Translations under genes and position numbers: made by a program
Assembly (NCBI GenBank): GCA_014860395.1
Contig: JACZJU010000018.1
Span: forward strand, 1-51,004
Reading direction: 5' to 3'
Source of the DNA: Burkholderiales bacterium
GTDB taxonomy: Bacteria; Pseudomonadota; Gammaproteobacteria; Burkholderiales; SG8-39
DNA length: 51,004 bases
Shown: positions 16,673 to 25,167 of the stretch, piece by piece
Position numbering within the stretch: the first letter of the stretch is position 1
Layout: each line of letters opens with the position of its first letter
Notes under the pieces: generated by a model
Databases searched by the model: none
Told to the model about the DNA's origin: nothing
The model's input: the letters and a program-made list of their open reading frames with translations, nothing else

Positions 16673-17914
16673 ATGGGTACGCTTACTGATATACAAATTC
16701 GCAACTGGATTAGAGCGCGTGCACCGGTCGCAAAATCGGACGGCGACGGGCTGACGTTCACGCTTTCTGCGGGCGGGACCTCGAGCTGGGTACTCCGATA
16801 TCGCCTCCACGGGAAACAACGGGAACTTACGCTCGGCCGCTATCCCGATACGACGCTGAGCGATGCGCGCAAACTTGCCACCGCGAAGCGCGCGGCAGTG
16901 CAACAGGGCACCGACGTTGCCCGCGAGAAGCAGAGATCAATCCAGGAGGCGACGCATGCGTGGACGTTCAAGCGACTGGCTGAGGATTACCTGGCCCGAG
17001 CTGCGAACAATTTATCTCCGCTCACGATCAGCGGACGCCGCCAGCAGTTACGCGACTACGTGCTGGGCCGCATCGGTCACCTGCCGGCAAAGGAAGTCGC
17101 GCCGTCCGATATTGTGGACATCGTCGAACGTTCCGGACATAAGTCGCTGCACGTTGCGCGGCTGGTGTTGATCACGATCCGCGAGATTTACGCGCACGGC
17201 GTGGCGCGGCACGTTGTCGAAGCGAATCCCTGCACACATATCCAGGCCAAGGCCATCATCGGCGCACCGCCGAGCAGACGCGCTCGGATCATGCTGTCGG
17301 ACGACGAATTGGGCGCAATGCTACCCGCCTTGCCTGGCATCGGGCGCAGCAACGAGTTGGCGGTCAAGGTTCTGCTCGCCACCTGCACCCGCATCGGAGA
17401 ATTGACGCGCGCCGAATGGTCGCACGTCGACTTCGAACGCAAGGAATGGACGATACCGCCAGAGCATGCGAAGAACGGCAAGCAATTTGTAATCCCGCTG
17501 ACCAATCAGACGGCCGAGTGGTTCATGGAACTAAAGCTTCTCGCATTCAATTCCAAGTATGTGCTGCCGATTCGCATACGGCAGAACGGGCGGGAGGGCG
17601 ATGCGCCAATGGAAGCGACCAGCCTGAATGCCGCGATCAACCGCATGTGCGAAACCTTGGGGGACAAGTGCCGCCGATTCACGCCGCACGATCTAAGATC
17701 AACCGCACGAAGCCACCTTGCCGTGCTCGGTGTCGATGTGCTTATCGCCGAACGCTGTCTCAATCATTCGCTTGGCGGATTAGTTGCCGTCTATGACAAG
17801 CACGACTATATGGCGGAACGGCGTAAAGCCTTGACGCTCTGGAGCAACAAAATCCGGGCGATTGAAAAAGGCGCGCAGTTGGTACCGCTTAAGCTGGTTG
17901 CTTCGGGTAGATAG
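16673..17914 (+). CDS. P4-type tyrosine recombinase / integrase
   Basis: Site-specific recombinase that would integrate and excise the island, 413 residues. An N-terminal arm-DNA-binding domain of the DUF4102 type (about 1-90, with LTDIQIRNW and RELTLGRYPDTTLSDAR) is followed by a SAM-like core-binding domain (about 97-190) and a catalytic domain (about 205-395). Catalytic residues are visible: R240 in CTRIGEL, H339-x-x-R342 in HDLR, H365 in LNHS and the tyrosine Y374 (or Y379) in VAVYDKHDY. A ribosome site AGGAAGAAGG precedes ATG 16673. The gene appears intact. It points into the island from the zapD end. Confidence 0.95.
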   Translation: MGTLTDIQIRNWIRARAPVAKSDGDGLTFTLSAGGTSSWVLRYRLHGKQRELTLGRYPDTTLSDARKLATAKRAAVQQGTDVAREKQRSIQEATHAWTFKRLAEDYLARAANNLSPLTISGRRQQLRDYVLGRIGHLPAKEVAPSDIVDIVERSGHKSLHVARLVLITIREIYAHGVARHVVEANPCTHIQAKAIIGAPPSRRARIMLSDDELGAMLPALPGIGRSNELAVKVLLATCTRIGELTRAEWSHVDFERKEWTIPPEHAKNGKQFVIPLTNQTAEWFMELKLLAFNSKYVLPIRIRQNGREGDAPMEATSLNAAINRMCETLGDKCRRFTPHDLRSTARSHLAVLGVDVLIAERCLNHSLGGLVAVYDKHDYMAERRKALTLWSNKIRAIEKGAQLVPLKLVASGR

Positions 17915-17927
17915 ATTAGTGGCTCGC

Positions 17928-17974
17928 TGCGCCTGCCAGGATTCGAACCCACGACCTCTTGGTTCGTAGGCGCA
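17928..17974 (-). pseudogene. tRNA-Arg-like fragment (anticodon loop to 3' end)
   Basis: Minus strand, 13 bases after the integrase stop. From about 17970 to 17928 it reads like the 3' half of a tRNA-Arg with anticodon ACG: CTACGAACC, a variable region, GGTTCGAATCC of the T arm, and an acceptor strand ending AGGCGCA. The D arm and 5' anticodon stem are absent, but TGCGCCT stands just before the anticodon-loop part and pairs perfectly with AGGCGCA over 7 bases. The T stem has one mismatch. It cannot be a normal tRNA. Integrative elements often carry exactly this portion of their target tRNA, so it may be an attachment-site remnant. Confidence 0.6.
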
Positions 17975-18000
17975 AACCGCTCCAGTGAAACGTTGAAATA

Positions 18001-18100
18001 TCAGTTACTTGTAACGCTTGCCAACCTTCATTTCAGGCTCATCCTGTCACAGTTATGGCACAGTCAATTTTAGCGGGGCACAAGAGCAGTTTCGAGACTT
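18001..18100. repeat. 100-bp direct repeat, copy 1
   Basis: Aligns without gaps to 19589-19688 at roughly 70% identity by eye, with a 27-base identical block at 18044-18070 (copy at 19632-19658). The identical block contains cacagt twice, 11 bases apart. The two copies bracket a 1.5 kb segment with two minus-strand genes. The gap 17915-18220 holds only this repeat and the tRNA fragment. Confidence 0.8.
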
Positions 18101-18220
18101 TAACCACTGCCCTACCCTGGCAATTTAGGGAACCTTATGAGGAAATCGCGATGTTCTAAATGCCCCCTGTCGACCACCTCCAAATGTGGGCGCTGGCAAT
18201 ACGGTAGCTATTCACGTGCA

Positions 18221-18592
18221 TCACTTAAGGTCAAGACACACGGGCTCCATGGAGGCGATTATCTTCGGGTCGGTTACCGGCTGAGGCATCGGCCGCGGAT
18301 TAGCTCTTGCTTCTGCTCTCAATTGGCGCATGGGCGTCAGCTTGACTGATTTGACATCCACGTGACGTTGACCGTTCCGGAGCGCTATCGTAACAACACC
18401 ACCCGGCCCGGCCATCACCTTTGTTCCGCAGCCACCAACACTAATCAGCATCTCCATGTAGCTGTCGGAGGTCAAATTTTTGACAATTACCGATGTTGGG
18501 GTGGTCTGAACATCGAAGACAGGAGGCGACGCTAGCGAGATTGCTGGAACCAACAGGATTGCGAGGACAAAATGTTGTAGAGCAGCTTTCAT
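18221..18592 (-). CDS. Small secreted protein of unknown function
   Basis: 123 residues, not recognised. A clear Sec signal peptide MKAALQHFVLAILLVPAISLA is followed by a probable cleavage site (LAS-PP), so the mature part of about 100 residues should be exported. It contains two cysteines (GGCGTKV and PVCLDLK), which could form a disulfide. The middle (STVIVKNLT-like, MEMLISVGGCG, GGVVTIALRNG) looks like a small beta domain. It is downstream of, and in the same orientation as, the nuclease-like gene at 18713-19225, 120 bases apart, and both lie between the two 100-bp repeats. Confidence 0.65.
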   Translation of the reverse strand: MKAALQHFVLAILLVPAISLASPPVFDVQTTPTSVIVKNLTSDSYMEMLISVGGCGTKVMAGPGGVVTIALRNGQRHVDVKSVKLTPMRQLRAEARANPRPMPQPVTDPKIIASMEPVCLDLK

Positions 18593-18712
18593 CGGTGACC
18601 TTACTAGGGGCGTCGAAGATACATAGCGTGTAGGTCACCAGCGCAGAGCGTCCTTATCACGTTGCAGTCCGACGGATTGCAGGGTTATACGTAGCGCGAT
18701 TTCGGAGCATCT

Positions 18713-19225
18713 TCACTTAGGCATAGCCTGCCAGGAAACAGCTGCGTGCTTGCCGTTGCCTTTCTTTAATGCGCGACGGTCAATCATCTTCGCTTCAAAC
18801 TCGAAATCTTCAGTGATCCTTACCACCAGCAGTATGCTGAAATGTCCAGCGCGCTTCACCTGAACAGTTTCCGCGCGCTTTTCTGGCGAAATCGTCTTAA
18901 TCTCGACGAAGTCATTTCCGAGTCTTCCGTCAGAGCCTTGGGCCATGGGCCGGTGTCGCTTTATACCGAATTTGATTTCTGCATAGAGCTCTCCTAACTC
19001 GCCCCATAGAGGGAGATAGCGGCCAGTGACTGCTTTGTATTCCATTGCCACATCAACAAGATTGTCAAAGACCTCGAGTATCTCTGGACTAGCGGAGGGA
19101 AACTCGGCTTGTCGTTCTTGCTCGTAGAGTTGTTGGTTGATCCAATCCCAACTGATCCACTCGCCGTCGTCCCAGATGCCCTCTGAGGGGTCGTGAAGCT
19201 CTCGGCCGGTCTTCGCACAGTGCAT
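18713..19225 (-). CDS. Nuclease-like protein of unknown function (PD-(D/E)XK pattern)
   Basis: 170 residues, cytoplasmic. The C-terminal half holds GELGELYAEIKFG (about 75-87) and then D99-x8-E108-x-K110 in DGRLGNDFVEIKTISPEK, the spacing of a PD-(D/E)XK nuclease core. This part resembles conserved hypothetical proteins seen beside restriction systems, but I cannot name the family with certainty. The N-terminus contains a Trp/Asp-rich stretch (GIWDDGEWISWDWINQ). Its role could be a restriction or repair nuclease, or an inactive derivative. Confidence 0.6.
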   Translation of the reverse strand: MHCAKTGRELHDPSEGIWDDGEWISWDWINQQLYEQERQAEFPSASPEILEVFDNLVDVAMEYKAVTGRYLPLWGELGELYAEIKFGIKRHRPMAQGSDGRLGNDFVEIKTISPEKRAETVQVKRAGHFSILLVVRITEDFEFEAKMIDRRALKKGNGKHAAVSWQAMPK

Positions 19226-19588
19226 GGATTCTTCCTACGTATACCTTTGTTATCGGGAGACAGTTCTGCGCCCTGACTCCGACACGCGTTTCCTAATTCT
19301 CCATCGTGAATCGCAGTCAACGCATCTTTTTATCAGGTTTTCCATTGCGCGTTTGATGTTTCCATACAACACTGTTAAATAATAACCATCGACAGGTAGA
19401 AATCCTGGATGCAAGCTGAGCGCTTGATCGTCCGCTTTGCGGCAGCCTCAGCAGAGACTGGTAAGGCCGAATCCAGCCGAATGGAACGTAGAGGCACGAA
19501 AGCGTCACAGGTATTGCGTAAGTACTTGACTGCTCAGGTCCAGCAACAGGTTCGTAGGCGGGAATCGACGAATAGCAGTCTTTATTAG
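19226..19588. other. Gene-poor spacer within the island
   Basis: 363 bases, AT-rich, without a convincing gene. A minus-strand open frame (19317-19628) runs into the direct repeat and has no family character. The segment includes the likely promoter region of the 18713-19225 gene. Confidence 0.5.
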
Positions 19589-19688
19589 TCAGTCGCTTGT
19601 AGCGCTTGCCAATCTCGAATCCGAGCACATTCTGTCACAGTTATGGCACAGTCAATTTCATCGCGACACAAGTCCCATTTCGGGTCAT
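19589..19688. repeat. 100-bp direct repeat, copy 2
   Basis: Second copy of 18001-18100, same orientation, gapless, with the identical 27-base block at 19632-19658. It ends just before the stop of the QxK nuclease-like gene. The pair looks like the result of a duplication or of two integration or insertion events at related sites. Confidence 0.8.
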
Positions 19689-19695
19689 GAACGGC

Positions 19696-20166
19696 TCAGG
19701 TATCCAATGCGTTAATTAGTGAATCTAACCCCAGGCGGCCTCTGTATTTTCTTGCTTCATCCGCATACATCCAGAAAAACGTGCGCTTGCCCTTATCCTT
19801 CTTGATGCACTGCACGACGCGCTTGGACGGCACAAAAAACACCTGTGGCAGGTTCCCGTTGTCCGGCCAACCATTGAGCCAGACATATGCGTACCAAAGG
19901 TTCTCATCATCCAGTTCAATTACAGTGCGGGGAGTGTCCCACAGATAAATCTCACCTTCCGTCTTCCGATTCTCATAAGCCTTTCTACCCGTCTTTACCT
20001 GTAGGCAAATCGCATGTCCACCCTTATCATTTGCAACGAGCAAATCGAAGTTTGGTGTTCCATGCCGAGGAATGGCAACTACAAGTCCAAAGCCTGACAG
20101 ATATGCGGCGATGTAGTGTTCACCGCAGGCACCGGTAATGGTCGTCGCTGGCTTCTTGGCGGGCAT
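19696..20166 (-). CDS. PD-(D/E)XK-like protein with QxK active-site variant
   Basis: 156 residues. The pattern of the resolvase-like nuclease fold is visible: E16 in GACGEHYIAAYLSG, D41 in TPNFDLLVAN and Q56-x-K58 in ICLQVKTG. Q replacing the acidic residue is a known active variant in several nuclease families. The C-terminal half (YAYVWLNGWPDNGNLPQVFF, in part) matches small proteins found with restriction genes. It is the last gene of a minus-strand set with the PLD and MmeI-like genes, 34 bases after the PLD gene. Confidence 0.65.
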   Translation of the reverse strand: MPAKKPATTITGACGEHYIAAYLSGFGLVVAIPRHGTPNFDLLVANDKGGHAICLQVKTGRKAYENRKTEGEIYLWDTPRTVIELDDENLWYAYVWLNGWPDNGNLPQVFFVPSKRVVQCIKKDKGKRTFFWMYADEARKYRGRLGLDSLINALDT

Positions 20167-20200
20167 GATGACCTTCGTATTGGAGTATTGGTTCGTCTGT

Positions 20201-21319
20201 CTATGAATAAAATCCGAACCGTCTTCCGCGTCCCAACCGTTCTAATAATCCTTGTTTGTCAGACTTTCTGCGCCATCCCGCAGCGACAGCACGTGTACCC
20301 AGTGAAACTAGAAACCTGCGTGTACCAACTCTTTGGAAGTGCACGACCGAGTTGTCATATCGCGTCGGACCGAAACTACCTGGCACGGGCAGATGAATCT
20401 TATCCATCGAATTGTTCCCAAACCACACGCTTCGGCTTTGTTCCGGCTGTCTGCGGTATTTCAATGTGATCTCCCCAAGCTTTTGATGGCGTGGGACATC
20501 CAGATAGGGGAATCCAAAATAGACGCGAGTACCACGACGGGCATCAAGCTGATTGCCAGGGTTGTTCTTTCCGCGATTCTTGTATAACTCGCCCGTCTCG
20601 ATCCAAAAGCATCTGGCCTTTTCCCATCGCGCAAATTTGCGCATTTGCGCCAATGGCGCCGGTAACTTCTTCTGTTCGATTGCTCCAGTTCGATCGCGAA
20701 CTCGCGGACGGTAGCGCCGCCGCAGCTGCTGATAGCTGCGAATGAATTTATGTTGTGCTGGATCCGCAGTTAACCAGGCAACGTCCCACCACTCGTCAAA
20801 ACTCGAAGTAGGTGCAAACAGTTGTTTTTCATGTTTCCCAAGGGGTGAAGATAAGTTCATTCCAACCACGTGTTCGACGTTATTATCTAATCCACCGGAG
20901 GTTAGATTCGCCGACCCAATTACGAATCCAACACTTCTGATGCCGGTACGACCACTTTGGTCAAATACGTATGTCTTAGGATGAAAACTCGCAGCCGGCA
21001 TCAGTCGTCGTTTTAGCAAGTTTTCGCCATCGTAGATCCGCACCTCAGAATTCTTCAACCGTTTGAGGAACCGGATCGCGTTGGGGTCCGTATGTCCGTA
21101 ATCAATGCTTACGAGCCAAAGCTTTTCGGCCATTTTCCATGCACTGTTCGCCTTCGCGAGTATCGCATCGAGTTTCTTACACCCCGGTAGGCTTGCGTAT
21201 GCGACCGCAATACGCACGCGATTAAATCTCGCCTTAACAGCTACGGCTTTAAGTACGTCACTAACACTCGCACCTGTGCCGAGAGCGCCATCCTGAAGAA
21301 CCGAATATTGTTTGTACAT
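20201..21319 (-). CDS. Phospholipase D-family nuclease-like protein
   Basis: 372 residues. A single PLD half-site is evident: H113-x-K115 in SFHPKTYVFD followed about 20 residues later by GSANLTSGG (135-143) and N/E residues in LDNNVEH. Bacterial proteins with one HKD motif usually dimerise and include restriction nucleases such as the NgoFVII/BfiI type. The C-terminal 180 residues are Arg-rich and unrecognised. It lies 47 bases downstream of the MmeI-like gene on the same strand, so it is probably part of the same restriction or defence module; DISARM also has a PLD protein, but its helicase genes are absent here. Confidence 0.75.
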   Translation of the reverse strand: MYKQYSVLQDGALGTGASVSDVLKAVAVKARFNRVRIAVAYASLPGCKKLDAILAKANSAWKMAEKLWLVSIDYGHTDPNAIRFLKRLKNSEVRIYDGENLLKRRLMPAASFHPKTYVFDQSGRTGIRSVGFVIGSANLTSGGLDNNVEHVVGMNLSSPLGKHEKQLFAPTSSFDEWWDVAWLTADPAQHKFIRSYQQLRRRYRPRVRDRTGAIEQKKLPAPLAQMRKFARWEKARCFWIETGELYKNRGKNNPGNQLDARRGTRVYFGFPYLDVPRHQKLGEITLKYRRQPEQSRSVWFGNNSMDKIHLPVPGSFGPTRYDNSVVHFQRVGTRRFLVSLGTRAVAAGWRRKSDKQGLLERLGRGRRFGFYS

Positions 21320-21366
21320 TGGTTAGGTACCTATCTTTTCGAATTGGTGTTGATTGCCTTAGGCCA

Positions 21367-24123
21367 TCAATGTGCAGCGGCAGCTCTGCGTACGGTCTTG
21401 TGTGAATCACTCCGAAGTAAAGTGGTATAGCGCTGATACAGTTCGAGTAGAAACGCGACGCGCGCAGCGTCGGAATCAAATGATTTCTTTCCGTAGGCCG
21501 CATCGACCGCCTGATCCAAGGCACGATGCGCCTGCACTAGAACCGGCGGCATGGTCAACGGGTCGTAGAGGTCCGCAAGCGACGAATTCGGGAGGTGTGC
21601 GCGTGCGTCAATTACGCCCTGCGATGCAGCTTCGATTGCTTTTGCTAGTTTGTTGCTGGGTCCGTCAGGCCAAGGGAAATTGTTGTAGACAATGTCCTTG
21701 GAGTATCGGTAGTCGCTCTTAAGTCTTCCGCTAAATTGTCGCGCCCATGCCATATGCATTTCGGATGATACGACCCCGAAGTGATACAGAGTGGCGCCGG
21801 ATACCGTAAGGACTTGATCGTTGGCAATGAGCGACTGAGATACGAACCCAATTGGTATATATCGGCGTCTTTCAGAGGAGACCCGAGGAATAAGCAGATA
21901 GTCGCGGTCGGGCTGGGCCAGTTGGCAAAAAAGCGTCGGCGTAGCAGCGAACTTCCGGGTCGTCTCCGCCTTGCTTCTTAGCCGGAATTCGCGAACCTTC
22001 TCCACCCGTTCGACGACCTTAGGAAGACGCCGAAGCTCACCGGGATTGGCGTTCATCAGCCATAGGCACCATCGGTTGTATCCATTCAGAAACTCCTCCG
22101 CCCCCGTATAGGGCCGAAGGAAGCGAGCTGCATCTGGTTCTTCAGATAAGAACTGTTGCTTCTCTTCTTCGGTAAGGATCAGATGTCCGCCGTCGCGAGG
22201 CATACTTCCAAATCGCATAGCTGGAACAGCGCATATTGGAGCGCTTCGATTAAGCAGAAATACGTCCGGTGCGTCGAGGAGATAAGCATTTATGTTCTTT
22301 GCTTCTACGACGTGTGGCACACCGTCAATTGTTTCGTACTCAAAAATGTGTCGCTTTTCTGGCTCCGATTGCGCGAATCCAATTATTACGCAATGGACTG
22401 CGGCCACACCCTTCGCCTCGTTCGACCAGCGGAAGGTTCGGTGAGCGAATTGGATCTTCACGTGATATCGATGCATAAGCGGGGCCCAAAGCAAACCAAC
22501 CTGTTCGCCCTGTGTGATCGAATTGGTTGAAACGAAACCAACACGAATCTGAGTCGAATCTATGAATTTGGCTGCCTTCCAGTACCAGCACGACACATAA
22601 TCGAGCACGCCGTAGGCACGAAGATCGCCAAAGACTTCGGTCATGTCCTCGCGCTGCGAATCGCCCATCACCATTGCGCCAGAAAAGGGCGGATTGCTGA
22701 TGATGTATGACAGTCGCTCGGCTGGAACTACATCATTCCAGTCCATCCGGAGGGCGTTACCTCGCACAATGTGCGGGGTGCAGGTTAATGGGATCCGGGC
22801 AAAGTAGAGACCAAATTCCTCAGATACCAGCGTGTTCATCTGGTGGTCGACCAACCACATTGCGACCTGCGCAATTTGCGCGGGCCAGTCCTCGATCTCG
22901 ACGCCGTAGAATTGGTCAACGTCGAGTTGGAGCTCCTGGTGAATATCGATGAACCGGGAACCCGGCCCGCTGTGTACGGCGCGCAACACCTCAAGTTCGA
23001 GCTTTCGCAGCTCGCGATACGTGATGACGAGAAAGTTGCCGCAGCCACAGGCTGGATCGAAGAACGTGAGGCTGCGTAATTTCTTATGGAAATCGAACAG
23101 CCGGCTCTTGTTGCTCTTCACGCGGTCGAATTCGGCCCAGAGTTCATCGAGAAAGAGGGGCTTGATAAGTTTGAGGATGTTCTCCTCACTGGTGTAGTGC
23201 GCGCCGAGGTTGCGCCGCGATTTCTCGTCCATCACTGCTTGAAACAGCGCCCCAAAAATAGCGGGACTGACCGAGCCCCAATTCAGGGCGCAACAGTCGA
23301 GCAGCGTCGTGCGCATCTTGGCGTCGAACTGAGCAAGCGGCAGCGCTTCCTCGAACAGCCGGCCGTTGATGTAGTCGAAGGCGTTGATCTGCTCATCGAG
23401 ATTCTTCTGGCGCCTATCCCGCGGCGTGTTGAGTACCTGGAATAGTTCAGCAAGCTTCGGGCCAAGATCGCTGCCGTCTTCGACGGTACGCGTATCGAGC
23501 CAATCGCGGAAACTCTGTTTGGGGAAGATGCCGGTATCGTCAGCGAAAAGGCAGAACACTAGCCGCACGAGGAACACTTCGAGCGGATGGCCGAGGTAGC
23601 CCGCCGCCCGAAGCTGGTCGTGCAGCCGCCCCATCTGCTCGGCCGCATGGATATTGACTGGATCCTGGGGCTTGATTTCCTGTGGCGCGTAGCCAGCGAT
23701 GAAGCCGAAGAGCTTAATGCGCTTGTGTAGGTCGCGCAGGGGAAACTCGTGCTCGGCGGCCGTCTCAAGGTCGTACAGTCGCAATCGCGCGAAGTCCGAC
23801 ACGAGTACGTACTTCGGCAGGTCGCGGTCGGCGATTCCGGGAAAGTAGTCGATTGCCTGCTGAAAAGCCCGGTCGAGGTCCTCACCCTTCGATTTGTGCT
23901 CAACGACGAGCTTACCTTTCCAGAACGCGTCGATACGGCCACGTTTCGTGCCAAGCTTCTTTACCGGCTCTTCGAACGTGGCCACGCGCCGGCGCGGCAC
24001 GCCGAAAACTTCGAAAAATTCATTCCAGAAAGTCTGAGCCTCGGCGCGCTCGCTGGCGACATCGTCCCATGCGCGTGAAAACGTCACCGCGCGATCGCGA
24101 ATTTCGTTCCAGGAAAGAGGCAT
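21367..24123 (-). CDS. MmeI-like Type IIL restriction-modification enzyme
   Basis: Single-chain endonuclease and adenine-N6 methyltransferase, 918 residues, practically the length of MmeI. The N-terminal nuclease has D65-x9-E75-x-K77 (RIDAFWKGKLVVEHK), the MmeI-type PD-(D/E)XK spacing. A helical linker (about 160-300) leads to methyltransferase motif X (LGAHYTSEENI, 306-316), motif I (DPACGCGNF, 356-364) and motif IV (NPPF, 477-480). The target-recognition region follows (about 600-830), then a C-terminal helical part. Such enzymes cut about 20 bases from the site and protect the host by methylating one strand. All catalytic motifs are intact, so it is probably active. The recognition sequence is not predictable by eye. 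Confidence 0.9.
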   Translation of the reverse strand: MPLSWNEIRDRAVTFSRAWDDVASERAEAQTFWNEFFEVFGVPRRRVATFEEPVKKLGTKRGRIDAFWKGKLVVEHKSKGEDLDRAFQQAIDYFPGIADRDLPKYVLVSDFARLRLYDLETAAEHEFPLRDLHKRIKLFGFIAGYAPQEIKPQDPVNIHAAEQMGRLHDQLRAAGYLGHPLEVFLVRLVFCLFADDTGIFPKQSFRDWLDTRTVEDGSDLGPKLAELFQVLNTPRDRRQKNLDEQINAFDYINGRLFEEALPLAQFDAKMRTTLLDCCALNWGSVSPAIFGALFQAVMDEKSRRNLGAHYTSEENILKLIKPLFLDELWAEFDRVKSNKSRLFDFHKKLRSLTFFDPACGCGNFLVITYRELRKLELEVLRAVHSGPGSRFIDIHQELQLDVDQFYGVEIEDWPAQIAQVAMWLVDHQMNTLVSEEFGLYFARIPLTCTPHIVRGNALRMDWNDVVPAERLSYIISNPPFSGAMVMGDSQREDMTEVFGDLRAYGVLDYVSCWYWKAAKFIDSTQIRVGFVSTNSITQGEQVGLLWAPLMHRYHVKIQFAHRTFRWSNEAKGVAAVHCVIIGFAQSEPEKRHIFEYETIDGVPHVVEAKNINAYLLDAPDVFLLNRSAPICAVPAMRFGSMPRDGGHLILTEEEKQQFLSEEPDAARFLRPYTGAEEFLNGYNRWCLWLMNANPGELRRLPKVVERVEKVREFRLRSKAETTRKFAATPTLFCQLAQPDRDYLLIPRVSSERRRYIPIGFVSQSLIANDQVLTVSGATLYHFGVVSSEMHMAWARQFSGRLKSDYRYSKDIVYNNFPWPDGPSNKLAKAIEAASQGVIDARAHLPNSSLADLYDPLTMPPVLVQAHRALDQAVDAAYGKKSFDSDAARVAFLLELYQRYTTLLRSDSHKTVRRAAAAH

Positions 24124-24196
24124 CGAGCAGAGTATCTCGTTATTGTCCGAGCCTAAGATAGCACAAAGATAATGCGAGAGTTAATCGTGACGGCTG

Positions 24197-24251
24197 CCCG
24201 CGGGGCAATTGAGTATTACCCGCGGGAGAGCGCCGCCCGGCCGGCCGGGCG
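24197..24251 (-). terminator. Double GC-rich hairpin downstream of radC
   Basis: A perfect 18-base palindrome cgcccggccggccgggcg lies at 24234-24251, and two CCCGCGGG-like blocks flank a short AT spacer at about 24197-24226. Between the convergent end of radC and the start of the MmeI-like gene. No long T run follows, so termination is inferred from the structure only. Confidence 0.45.
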
Positions 24252-24266
24252 ACGATTGTTTTTGTG

Positions 24267-24899
24267 TTACAGCAGCCCGCGTTCGGCAAACGAAAGCGTT
24301 TTCGTGCCGGCGACAATGAAATGGTCCAGAGTTTTGACATCAACAAGCGAAAGCGCTTGCTTGAGGGATTGGGTTAGCAGTTCGTCAGCGCGGCTCGGTT
24401 CTGCGACTCCGGACGGGTGATTGTGAGCAAAGATGACGGCGGCAGCGTTGGCCTTCAATGCGGCTTTCACCACTTCGCGCGGATAAACGCTTGTCTGCGT
24501 CAAGGTTCCCCGGAAAAGCTCCTCCATTGCGATAACCCGGTTCTGCGCATCGAGCAGGAGCACGGCAAAGACTTCATGCGGGAGACCTGCCAGGCGGTGC
24601 TGTAGCAGGGCACGGACTGCTGCGGGGCTATTGAGTGCGTCCCGGTGCTGGAGTTCCTCGGCAATGGCTCGGGCCGCCAGTTCCCTTGCTGCCAGCAATT
24701 TGGAAACGGGATCGCCGGAATAGCTGCGCTTTACCTCGGAGCAGAACAGATCTGCATTGTCCTGCGGGGTCTGGTGCAAGAGGGCGAACAAAGAACCTTT
24801 CGCATTGCGTAACAGTGTTTCGGCAGTCTTGCGGTTGCCAAGCAGCACGCCGAGCAGTTCGGTATCGGTGGAATTCATCAGGTTGGTATTGAATTGCAT
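24267..24899 (-). CDS. radC: RadC-family JAB/MPN domain protein
   Basis: 210 residues. The N-terminal helical part ([12 protein letters not shown]) precedes the MPN/JAB domain with the metal motif [14 protein letters not shown] (about 160-173) and the catalytic-type Glu upstream. RadC-like proteins are abundant on mobile elements and near restriction genes. Despite the name, a role in repair is not established, and the family's biochemical function is unclear. The start ATG 24899 gives MQFNTNL. The upstream region carries strong inverted repeats. Confidence 0.9.
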   Translation of the reverse strand: MQFNTNLMNSTDTELLGVLLGNRKTAETLLRNAKGSLFALLHQTPQDNADLFCSEVKRSYSGDPVSKLLAARELAARAIAEELQHRDALNSPAAVRALLQHRLAGLPHEVFAVLLLDAQNRVIAMEELFRGTLTQTSVYPREVVKAALKANAAAVIFAHNHPSGVAEPSRADELLTQSLKQALSLVDVKTLDHFIVAGTKTLSFAERGLL

Positions 24900-25002
24900 G
24901 GTCGTCTCCTATGAGCGGGTTGAAAAAACTGCTGCTCATGTGGAGTTCTCTTCGCCTCCCCTGGGGGACGGGAGGGGGATTTTTGATTTGGAAATGCTTT
25001 AG

Positions 25003-25101
25003 CCGCCCAGCTTTGGCGGCTTGTCTGCTGCTCACGCTTTCGTCCCCTTCACTCGAAGATGAGGGGCGAAAGCAAGTGAGCAGCAAAGCCGCGCTGGGCG
25101 G
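25003..25101. repeat. Long imperfect stem-loop, about 99 nt
   Basis: The left arm starts ccgcccagc (25003-25011) and the right arm ends gctgggcgg (25093-25101). Inner blocks also pair: gcggctt with aagccgc, tgctgctcac with gtgagcagca, gctttcg with cgaaagc, and cccct with agggg, with small bulges. The loop is about ten bases around 25051-25060. Such a structure suits a structured RNA, a single-strand origin or a mobile palindromic element. Confidence 0.75.
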
Positions 25102-25167
25102 TGGGTTTCAGTGGTCTAGGCTATGGGCGCGACGCGGTGGCTTGCGCTGGGATTTGACAGCAACGAA

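Noticed and set aside
18137..18349. Plus-strand 70-codon frame opposite the secreted-protein gene
   Set aside because: No family character, no ribosome site, and it overlaps the better-supported minus-strand gene with a signal peptide.
20201..24123. DISARM or BREX system, suggested by a methyltransferase next to a PLD protein
   Set aside because: No DrmA/DrmB helicase, PglX/PglZ or BrxL gene is present; the methyltransferase carries its own nuclease motif as in MmeI.
25003..25101. Integron attC site
   Set aside because: No GTTRRRY/RYYYAAC core sites at the arm ends and no integron integrase.
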